This document shows, one piece after another, positions 1 to 7,134 of a DNA stretch of 13,705 bases. A program made the translations under genes and the position numbers. Source of the stretch: Lachnospiraceae bacterium. GTDB lineage: Bacteria > Bacillota_A > Clostridia > Lachnospirales > Lachnospiraceae. Location: NCBI GenBank assembly GCA_024690425.1, contig JAILCT010000165.1:1-13705 (forward strand). Reading direction: 5' to 3'. How positions within the stretch are numbered: the first letter of the stretch is position 1; each line of letters starts with the position of its first letter. The notes below the pieces were generated by a model, which saw only the letters and a list, made by a program, of their open reading frames with translations, made no database searches and was not told where the DNA came from.

Positions 1-16
1 AAAAATGCTAAACTGC

Positions 17-637
17 CTATACATGCTCTGAAAGTTCAAATGCCGTCAAAGCATATGCTCCCGCACAAACTAAAGTAAATATAATACCTATCACTATGCT
101 GGCATCTATAACGGTAAACTCAACACCAACGCTCAGTACAACAGCTGCGACGATCATTACAATTTTTTGAATTCCTATCCCAATGACCTTAAGAAAAAAC
201 AGAACATTAAGTATAACAAAACAGAGTGCGACTATCTTACCTTCAATCGCCACGTCTACCCCTTCCACGGCGAACGAAATGATTATGGTTATCAATCCCA
301 GAACAGCTCCGGCGATAAATGCGATCTTGAAAAAAGATTCTTTGTTTAACGCGACAGCAATTATCATAACGATACCCATAATTACAAGAGACAAACAGTA
401 TGCATTATATCCACTGAATCCCTCTTTAGGAGAGGTCATTATCAGGTAGAAAAGGGTATGCAAAATAAACAAAATAATGGCACCGGCCTTTATCCCCGCC
501 GGCTGCTTATTACTCTGCACAGTATTCATCTGCGGCTGAACCTGTGAGGCGCTGATATCATCACCCATCGATGCACCACAGTTGGGGCAGAACTTTACCC
601 CTTCATCCACGTTACTTCCACATTGTCCACAAAACAT
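17..637 (-). CDS. Zinc-ribbon multi-helix membrane protein (206 aa)
   Basis: The first ~21 residues form a zinc ribbon of the double CxxC type (Cys3, Cys6, Cys17, Cys20; spacing CxxC-x10-CxxC). A polar linker (residues 22-48) rich in Gln and Ser follows, then about six hydrophobic segments near 50-68, 78-97, 103-122, 134-150, 155-172 and 178-198. The protein should therefore sit in the cell membrane with the zinc ribbon in the cytosol. The start is supported by an AAGGAGGG ribosome binding site just upstream. It is divergent from the zinc-ribbon/DUF4234 gene on the other strand, with 93 bases between the start codons. I do not recognise a named family for the membrane part, and no catalytic motif is visible. 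The function is unknown. The same N-terminal module recurs in four other proteins of this window, which suggests a shared partner or membrane-assembly role. Confidence 0.9.
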   Translation of the reverse strand: MFCGQCGSNVDEGVKFCPNCGASMGDDISASQVQPQMNTVQSNKQPAGIKAGAIILFILHTLFYLIMTSPKEGFSGYNAYCLSLVIMGIVMIIAVALNKESFFKIAFIAGAVLGLITIIISFAVEGVDVAIEGKIVALCFVILNVLFFLKVIGIGIQKIVMIVAAVVLSVGVEFTVIDASIVIGIIFTLVCAGAYALTAFELSEHV

Positions 638-714
638 GATCAGCCCTCCTTATTTGATCAGTTCAGTATCGCGTTTCTCCCTGATACATGGTAAAATGTA
701 ACCATTATATGATC

Positions 715-722
715 AAAGGAGG
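715..722 (+). promoter_or_regulatory. Ribosome binding site of the DUF4234 gene
   Basis: AAAGGAGG lies 8 bases before the ATG at 731 and fixes that start. No convincing -35/-10 pair was found in the 93-base divergent spacer, although TGATCA occurs three times there. Confidence 0.8.
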
Positions 723-730
723 AACACATT

Positions 731-1321
731 ATGTTTTGTCCAAATTGCGGTACTCAGGTAGAAGACGATTGCAAATTCTGTCCCGACTGTGGATCTCCTA
801 TCGCCGGTTCAGTGCCTGTACAACCTGCAGCACCCGTACCACCTGTACCACCTGTGCAGCCTGTTCAACCTACAGTTCCTGTAGCACCTGTACAGCCTAC
901 ACCGGATAATACACAGCAAACATACGCTCAGCAAAATATCGGTCAGCAATATGCCAATATTCCTCGTGGCGGTGGCACAAACAGGAATATTGTATTGTGT
1001 ATAATTTTTACTATAATAACCTGCGGTATCTATAGCATTTACTGGATGATCAAGCTTAACGACGAGATCAATATGCTTGACGGCACACCCGAGGATACAT
1101 CCGGCGGTGTAGTATTTTTACTTACACTTGTCACCTGCGGCATCTACGGATTCTTCTGGATGTATAAAATGGGCGGTAAGGTCGATAATATTAAGACAAA
1201 TATAGGAATAACCCCGGGGTCGTTTCCTTCAAATGTCCTTTTCCTTCTGCTTAACTTTTTATGTCTCGGGATCGTTAATTACTGCCTTATGCAGGATACC
1301 ATCAACAAGGCTTCGGTTTGA
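731..1321 (+). CDS. Zinc-ribbon DUF4234 membrane protein (196 aa)
   Basis: The N-terminus is a zinc ribbon (Cys3, Cys6, Cys17, Cys20). A low-complexity Pro/Val/Gln linker (residues 28-57, repeats of VQP and VPP) follows, then a DUF4234-like domain. That domain shows two copies of the TCGIY motif (residues 97-101 and 135-139), each followed by an aromatic-Trp-Met stretch, and has about three hydrophobic helices (87-107, 126-146, 167-186). The family is a small integral-membrane family of unknown function, often found fused to zinc ribbons in Clostridia. The ATG is preceded by AAAGGAGG. The stop codon TGA overlaps the TTG start of the next gene, so the two are probably translationally coupled. 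The zinc ribbon is expected on the cytosolic side. Confidence 0.92.
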   Translation: MFCPNCGTQVEDDCKFCPDCGSPIAGSVPVQPAAPVPPVPPVQPVQPTVPVAPVQPTPDNTQQTYAQQNIGQQYANIPRGGGTNRNIVLCIIFTIITCGIYSIYWMIKLNDEINMLDGTPEDTSGGVVFLLTLVTCGIYGFFWMYKMGGKVDNIKTNIGITPGSFPSNVLFLLLNFLCLGIVNYCLMQDTINKASV

Positions 1322-1692
1322 AAAGCATATCCCCAAAAAAATTCCTATCGTTGATAACAGTCGGCGGCGCCTTGATCCTTTACCTGGTCTTAAGGCGCCT
1401 TACCGGCTTTTCCATTCCCTGTATCTTCCATAAGATCACCGGATTCAAATGCCCCGGCTGCGGAACCACGCATATGCTTGATTCGCTTCTGTCACTTGAT
1501 TTTTACGAAGCCCGCAAAGCCAATCCCTTTTTATTCTTCACAAGCCCACTGCTTATATTTGAGCTTATATACGAATTCCTTATCCCTCATAAGAACAAGA
1601 CAGTTTATAAAGCAAATAACATCGTGCTTATCATGTATTGCATTGCACTTATTGCCTTCGGGATAATAAGAAACCTGCCTATTTACCGCTGA
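1318..1692 (+). CDS. DUF2752 membrane protein (124 aa, TTG start)
   Basis: This is a short membrane protein with the DUF2752 signature: the segment GFKCPGCGTTHM (about residues 42-53) followed by a hydrophobic helix and a Phe/Tyr-rich region containing Asn-Pro (KANPFLF). Hydrophobic segments lie near 8-24, 71-87 and 98-116. The family is known only as small membrane proteins with a conserved CPGCGxT motif; its biochemical role is not established. The likely start is TTG at 1318, which overlaps the upstream TGA stop (TTGA) and implies coupled translation with the DUF4234 gene. DUF2752 and DUF4234/zinc-ribbon genes are frequent neighbours in Firmicutes, in line with this pairing. The gene ends 6 bases from the convergent DUF3592 gene, with no clear terminator between them. 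Confidence 0.88.
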   Translation: MKSISPKKFLSLITVGGALILYLVLRRLTGFSIPCIFHKITGFKCPGCGTTHMLDSLLSLDFYEARKANPFLFFTSPLLIFELIYEFLIPHKNKTVYKANNIVLIMYCIALIAFGIIRNLPIYR

Positions 1693-1698
1693 AGGTGA

Positions 1699-2076
1699 TC
1701 ACAGGATCAATATTATTATTCCAAGCAAAAACAGACCCAGACCGATGAAGAAGCTGTAATGCTCCTTACCTTTATCCTGATAATCAAATCCCGCATCCTG
1801 CGGCTTCTTCGGATTGTAATTGACCATGATAGGATCACCTATCTGCGGATCGCCGGGAAGAATCTGATTCGCGATCGAATACTGTTTCCCGTCCACAACA
1901 TAGGTTAAAGTATAGTATTTTGTATAAGTATCCCCTTCCGAATCAGCCTTTTCCACAAAATTGGTACATGTTGCCTGTATCAATGCAGTACGTCGTTTGT
2001 TCTGATTCTTACGCTTCACGTAATGAACCATGAAGAATATCCCCAAAAAAACTAATACGATTCCTACATATAACAT
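1699..2076 (-). CDS. DUF3592-like membrane protein (125 aa)
   Basis: A hydrophobic helix at residues 2-18 is followed by a basic stretch (KRKNQNKRR). Next comes a small soluble beta-rich domain with a YTLTYVVDGKQY segment and a GDPIMVNYNPKKP segment, and a C-terminal helix at about 108-125. The order helix - domain with 'Y-x-v-dGk-y' and 'G..v.v.YnP..P' - helix is characteristic of DUF3592, a membrane-anchored family of unknown function. The ATG follows an AGGAGG site at good spacing. It is the last gene of the minus-strand operon, 42 bases behind the 1667-aa gene, and lacks the zinc ribbon of its neighbours. It may be an accessory membrane subunit; that role is inferred from position only. 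Confidence 0.85.
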   Translation of the reverse strand: MLYVGIVLVFLGIFFMVHYVKRKNQNKRRTALIQATCTNFVEKADSEGDTYTKYYTLTYVVDGKQYSIANQILPGDPQIGDPIMVNYNPKKPQDAGFDYQDKGKEHYSFFIGLGLFLLGIIILIL

Positions 2077-2118
2077 TTCATTTTCCTCCTACATTATCCG
2101 TAATATATGATCCGATCA

Positions 2119-5100
2119 TCAGTCACCGCCGCTTACCCGCAGCGTAAGTTCCTTCATCTTAAGAGCTAGGCTCGTTCCGTTTTCAATCCCAAGTGCCTGC
2201 ATGGCTTGATAAAAATCACCCGGGGTCATTTCAAGATGTCCCGGTTTTGCACCCTTGCCAAATGCCCTGTCGAGCAGCACACAGAGGATCTGATCTTCTT
2301 TCGTAAGTGCATTCGGATGACCCTTCATCATTAAAGCCTCATTTCTTGATATGATGGAACGCACCATATCCTTATTGGTAGTACGTCCGGCTTCACACAA
2401 GTTCATAACCTTATCAACAAGGTTATCTGTAGCATTCGCACGGTCTACGAATTCCTGTGTTTTGTACTGCATGACTTCCGCATCCTTAAGCGGATTCTTA
2501 AGAGCATCACCGGCATGTTTCGGATCGAGCATACCTTTTACATCCGCGAATTTTTCCTTGGCGTAAACGCCTTCGCCGGCTACTGTAGTGTACTGATATT
2601 TTTCCGCTATTCTGATGGCTTCATCAAGATTTGTAGGTTTCTTACCCGTGACTGCCTCATATGCAGCCTTGGCATTTTCTTCAAACTGAATGCGGTCATT
2701 GATCTCAATATCTGCCTCTCCCTTACCTCTCTTCATCATGTCGGTCATATCATGATCCATCTTGTTCTTATATGGATTATCCTTATTGGTCGTAACGCTC
2801 CTTGTATAGATATCATCACGTTTAAGGCCCGGATTTTCCGACTTGAGGCGGTTGAACAGGTTGTCGCCCGCCAGCTTATCTGCTCTTGCATCGATTGCAT
2901 CCCAGTGCTGGTTGTATGTATACTGCACATCCTTGGCGTATATATTGTTATAGTTCTTAAGATGGTTTCCGGCCACAAAATCAGACCGCACTTCAGCTGC
3001 CGCCTTATCGTAACGTGCCTGTGCTTCCGGTGTCTTGGAATTCCTGAGATTCTCAGTAGCCCTGTGAAGTTCAACAACCTTCTCGTAACCCTCAAGACTC
3101 TTTCTCGTCCACGGATCTGACAAATCCCGGCCAATAACCCTCTGTGATCCGTCAGGCAGTGTTTCCACGATAACACCGTGTTCCGTTGCCGCAGTAACCT
3201 CTCCCACCTCTGTCACAAGATCCTTTTGTCTTGCTTCTTTTATCAGCTTATCGGCATTTAGCTCAGCTTCAGCCTGCGAAAGCTTTGCTTCTTTAGCCCT
3301 TGCATTTGCCGCCTGCGCATTCACCTCCGGCTTGAAGACATTCTGGAACATCTCTTTGTTTATTGTGGTCTTGGAGTTTACCGATTGCACTTTATTTGTA
3401 TATGCTGTCAGTGCCTCCTCGGATTTGGTCATGATCTTGAATATCTTCTTTCCTATCGCTCCTTCTGCATCTGCAGCAAATGCCTTGGCCATAGTCCATC
3501 CGGCTCCCTGAGCCCATTCCATTGCATTTCCTTGTATCTCACCAAGTACGATATCCTTAGCACCTGCCCACATGACACCAAGTACGGAATCCGTTCCGGT
3601 ATCGATCGCCTGTTTCATCCTGTATGGTATGCGTACAATATCCATGGTCGTAAATGCAACTTCCGAAAGTCCCGCAGTCGCAACACCGATTGCAAGTCTC
3701 GTCCAGAAACCGGCCTTTTCTTCAAGACGATCGGCAGCATCACCCATAGCATCAATAGCCCATAACATCCAATCGATAACCGACTCACCTTCAGCCGGTT
3801 TCGCATTTGCGCCGAGAGTTTCCCCACGGCAAAAAGAGTTATAGGTATTGATGACGGTTGCAACATTTTCACGGTCATATCCGTACTGTGGATCATAGGC
3901 AAGAAGCATTTGATCTATGACCTTGTGAACCGGGAACAGGTTCAGGTAGCAGGTCGTGTGTATCTGCTCCTTCAAATGTTCAAGCCTTTCTTCGATCTGT
4001 TCATCCTCTTTGACAGCAGCATGGAACTGCTCCATATTTAAACCATTGCGGTTGGGCTGGCTGCACAGAAGTATATCCTGCTCACAGTTGTATATTTTGC
4101 CGTCAGCTTCTGCCTCTACGGTCATTTTGGCCTTGATCCTCCTCGGTGCATCAAGCCACGCCTTAGTCACGCGAAGTTTTACCCTAAGGCCACCATCCTC
4201 TCCAATGACCGGTTCATCTCCGGGATCCATTTGAATGGCCATCTTATCTATCATTACCTGTTCTTCCGGATCCTCGGTCTTGAACTTAAGGGCTTTCGGA
4301 AGCGGTGCCATTACCTTCACTCTATGCTCTTCGGGAGTATCATCCCAGACAACAAGTTTAAGCTCCGCATTTGTCTCGGCAAGCGAAGTATACTGAACCT
4401 GATAACGCCTTAACCCATCTCCCGGCGTGATCTCGCTTGCCACTTTCTTATTAAAGAAACAGTCAATGGTTTTTGTTGTCAGTATCAGTCCTGTACGGAT
4501 ACGCGCAATGGGAAGATTTGCCTCCGCCCACAAACCTGCTGAATCTTGTGCTTCTATATGAAGTGAATATTGTTCGGAAGAACCCGGTTCCCTGTCCTCC
4601 ATTGAAGGAACACCGTTTACAGGAATAAGGTTCGCATAATATAGTTTTGCAAAATCAAGTCCTGTGCTCTCTCCTTCAGTAATATTTACCTTATATGCAT
4701 TATCCGGTAGTATGGATGCCGTGATATTGATCCCTTCACCAAATCCCAGGCATACAAAATACGGTTTAAGAGGCTCATTATGATCATGAGGTATCGAAAT
4801 ATTGGGCTGGTCAAATACGATCTCGGGACTACCTATCATAAATCGCATATGATTGGTAAACGCTCCGCCTTTACCGCTGTATCTGAACTGTATATAACCT
4901 TCCGTACCTTCGAAATTATCAGCAACGGAAACCGCAGCACCCTTATAATTTCCTGCCAGCGCTTCCTGCATGCTTACATTGAACGACCCGTCCGTACACG
5001 TTATATAAATGTTCATAGTTAGATCAGGTCGGTCTGTTTCCTGTCCTGTATGTGTATCAATTTCGACTATCCTTGCATAGACAAACTTCTGATCGCCCTT

Positions 5101-7122
5101 ACTCAGTTTATTGCCGAAGTCCTTATAGACCTTCATCTTGTATTTCTTCTTTTTATCTTCGGCATCATTCTTATTTCCACCGCCCTGTTTCGCTGATTTT
5201 CCGGCTGCTGCAGCGCCACCGATGCCGGCTGCGATACCGCCCACTCCGAGTGCTGCGACAGCCCCGCCGGAGATACCTCCGTCATCCTTCTGCTCTTCCG
5301 GTTCTTCAACGGTATCCGGTTCTTCCTGCGCAGGCTTATTCTCTGTCTCCTCTTCAGGTTTTTCCTCCGGTTCTACTTGTGGTCTTTCTTCTTCCTTTTC
5401 CTGTTTACCCTCTACTATATCCTCATCTATATCGAATTCCTTCTCACCGGCTTCGATATCGGCTTCAGTTGTGATCTCCTGGGTTATCGGATCTGCGTCC
5501 TCCATGTAGCCCGGCTCAAGTCCTTTCGCTACCATCATGAATCCGTCCGAATAGTTATCAAATAACGGAGAAGACGGTGTATTCGCGCTTTCGGTATTAA
5601 AAGTAGATGTCCGATCAGCGTCCCCGTTAACCTTGATACAGGCCGACACATTTCCGTCAGGTCTGTCTTCATACAAAGAAAGATATAAATTCATATCCGT
5701 AATTTCCCCGGATACTGTATACGAATGGGGAACCCCTTTCTTATTCGACGGAGAACGCTTAAGTGTACTGTAATCCTGTTTGAAAGAAACAGGCGCATCC
5801 AATGTGAAGCAGGCACCGTAGGTTTCTGCTTCCGCTCCATTGTAATAAGAATTCCCTTTTTGCATTGAAAACGCTGACGACGTAAAATGATAATCACCTG
5901 TTTCAACAATAACACTCATCGGATATTTATTGGGTCCGACAGCATCCTCATTAATGCTGTACATACAGCCGGGGATGGTCATATGGTACTCATAGCCGTC
6001 AAAAACTATCTCTATCTCACCGGCGGACTGTAAAGCATCATCAAACATATCAGTAATGTTCACATGCTGACCGGAAAGATTAAGTGAACTATAGTTTATA
6101 TGCTTTTGTTCACCCTTCGTTTCCGACTCTATTAAAAAGTTCTTCGGCGCTGCATGTACCACTTGCTCAGAAAGCGAAAGGGTTAAGGCAAGCGCCACTA
6201 TGACCGGAAGGCATAAATTCTTATTCACCAGCGAAAGCACAAGCCCGACCACAATAAAAATAAATCCGAAGAACAGATGCATATAATCCCACGGGATAAA
6301 AGACAACGGAATTGCGATCGCAAATCCCATTGTAATACCACCTAGCAGCGCCGTAAGAGCTTCATTCCTTACCTGCTTTATATTTCCCTGCTTCTTATAC
6401 GTAACCGATCTTGCAAAACCAAACAAAAGACCTGCGCCACCACCTGCGGATCTAGCCGCTACAAGCATTCCGGAAACTGCCGCCATAACTCCGGCAAAGG
6501 ATCCGTTGCCCGTAAATATCTGATATAAAACTAAACTGATACCCCATCCTATAAAGGTATATCCAGCTGTATTCTTTTGCAGATTATCCACGCTGAACGA
6601 TCTCTTCAACCCGGCAACCGACGTTCCAATGCTCCCGCCAGCAACACCGGCGAGCGCAGAAGCAAACACACCTTTCCCGATGAGGCCACCTATCCCTCCG
6701 AAAAAGGAACGGTTTAATCCGCCACGTGCAAAGGTCAGCCACTCAGTAAGTTTTGCGATCGGATTATCAACACCGTTTTTGATCCAGACAAGTTGTATTA
6801 TCCACACTATCGCAAGAACAACAGCAGAAATAAACGCAGGTATTTTTCGAAATCCGGTTTCTTTTGATGCATTTACAATATTTCCAGCCTGTACTGCTCC
6901 CTGCTTCGCCACGTTGACAGCATTTGAAACCGTATCGCCAAATATACCCAAATCTATTTCTCCCGGCGTATTCAAAACATTACCCGTCAGCTGATCCGAC
7001 ATTTCTCGAACAGACTGCCCTATGTTCTGGTGCATTGGCTGTATATTTGCTGTTCCGCAGCGTGTGCAGAATTTTACATTATCATCTAACGCGTTCCCAC
7101 AGTTAACGCAGAATCTTGCCAT
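2119..7122 (-). CDS. Giant zinc-ribbon membrane protein with large C-terminal region (1667 aa)
   Basis: Modules in order: zinc ribbon (Cys5, Cys8, Cys19, Cys22); polar/amphipathic stretch (25-92); membrane block with hydrophobic segments near 94-114, 140-170 (Gly-rich), 187-203, 207-235, 253-275, 281-299 and 303-323, the last ending in a signal-peptidase-like VHAAP; an ectodomain-like beta-rich part (~325-540); an acidic Glu/Pro linker (~545-613); a Gly/Ala-rich hydrophobic segment (614-641) followed by KKKK; beta-rich, Ig-like-looking segments (~660-1020); and a charged helical tail (1030-1667) with Ala/Glu/Lys-rich coiled-coil-like parts near 1265-1300. By the positive-inside rule the KKKK side faces the cytosol, which would put the last ~1000 residues inside; the opposite topology is not excluded. 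The ATG follows AGAGGAG and lies 12 bases behind the 733-aa gene. No enzyme motif is recognised. A polymorphic-toxin-like carrier or an envelope scaffold are both possible; function unknown. Confidence 0.93.
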   Translation of the reverse strand: MARFCVNCGNALDDNVKFCTRCGTANIQPMHQNIGQSVREMSDQLTGNVLNTPGEIDLGIFGDTVSNAVNVAKQGAVQAGNIVNASKETGFRKIPAFISAVVLAIVWIIQLVWIKNGVDNPIAKLTEWLTFARGGLNRSFFGGIGGLIGKGVFASALAGVAGGSIGTSVAGLKRSFSVDNLQKNTAGYTFIGWGISLVLYQIFTGNGSFAGVMAAVSGMLVAARSAGGGAGLLFGFARSVTYKKQGNIKQVRNEALTALLGGITMGFAIAIPLSFIPWDYMHLFFGFIFIVVGLVLSLVNKNLCLPVIVALALTLSLSEQVVHAAPKNFLIESETKGEQKHINYSSLNLSGQHVNITDMFDDALQSAGEIEIVFDGYEYHMTIPGCMYSINEDAVGPNKYPMSVIVETGDYHFTSSAFSMQKGNSYYNGAEAETYGACFTLDAPVSFKQDYSTLKRSPSNKKGVPHSYTVSGEITDMNLYLSLYEDRPDGNVSACIKVNGDADRTSTFNTESANTPSSPLFDNYSDGFMMVAKGLEPGYMEDADPITQEITTEADIEAGEKEFDIDEDIVEGKQEKEEERPQVEPEEKPEEETENKPAQEEPDTVEEPEEQKDDGGISGGAVAALGVGGIAAGIGGAAAAGKSAKQGGGNKNDAEDKKKKYKMKVYKDFGNKLSKGDQKFVYARIVEIDTHTGQETDRPDLTMNIYITCTDGSFNVSMQEALAGNYKGAAVSVADNFEGTEGYIQFRYSGKGGAFTNHMRFMIGSPEIVFDQPNISIPHDHNEPLKPYFVCLGFGEGINITASILPDNAYKVNITEGESTGLDFAKLYYANLIPVNGVPSMEDREPGSSEQYSLHIEAQDSAGLWAEANLPIARIRTGLILTTKTIDCFFNKKVASEITPGDGLRRYQVQYTSLAETNAELKLVVWDDTPEEHRVKVMAPLPKALKFKTEDPEEQVMIDKMAIQMDPGDEPVIGEDGGLRVKLRVTKAWLDAPRRIKAKMTVEAEADGKIYNCEQDILLCSQPNRNGLNMEQFHAAVKEDEQIEERLEHLKEQIHTTCYLNLFPVHKVIDQMLLAYDPQYGYDRENVATVINTYNSFCRGETLGANAKPAEGESVIDWMLWAIDAMGDAADRLEEKAGFWTRLAIGVATAGLSEVAFTTMDIVRIPYRMKQAIDTGTDSVLGVMWAGAKDIVLGEIQGNAMEWAQGAGWTMAKAFAADAEGAIGKKIFKIMTKSEEALTAYTNKVQSVNSKTTINKEMFQNVFKPEVNAQAANARAKEAKLSQAEAELNADKLIKEARQKDLVTEVGEVTAATEHGVIVETLPDGSQRVIGRDLSDPWTRKSLEGYEKVVELHRATENLRNSKTPEAQARYDKAAAEVRSDFVAGNHLKNYNNIYAKDVQYTYNQHWDAIDARADKLAGDNLFNRLKSENPGLKRDDIYTRSVTTNKDNPYKNKMDHDMTDMMKRGKGEADIEINDRIQFEENAKAAYEAVTGKKPTNLDEAIRIAEKYQYTTVAGEGVYAKEKFADVKGMLDPKHAGDALKNPLKDAEVMQYKTQEFVDRANATDNLVDKVMNLCEAGRTTNKDMVRSIISRNEALMMKGHPNALTKEDQILCVLLDRAFGKGAKPGHLEMTPGDFYQAMQALGIENGTSLALKMKELTLRVSGGD

Positions 7123-7134
7123 AAAATTTCTCCT

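Noticed and set aside
2515..3176. Long antisense and alternate-frame open frames (201 and 143 aa) within the giant gene
   Set aside because: They lack start signals and recognisable motifs and lie fully inside a well-supported coding region.
5052..5509. Plus-strand open frames rich in Pro/Ser/Arg opposite the acidic linker
   Set aside because: They are antisense shadows of the Glu/Pro and Gly/Ala coding stretches of the 1667-aa gene; no ribosome binding site or domain is visible.
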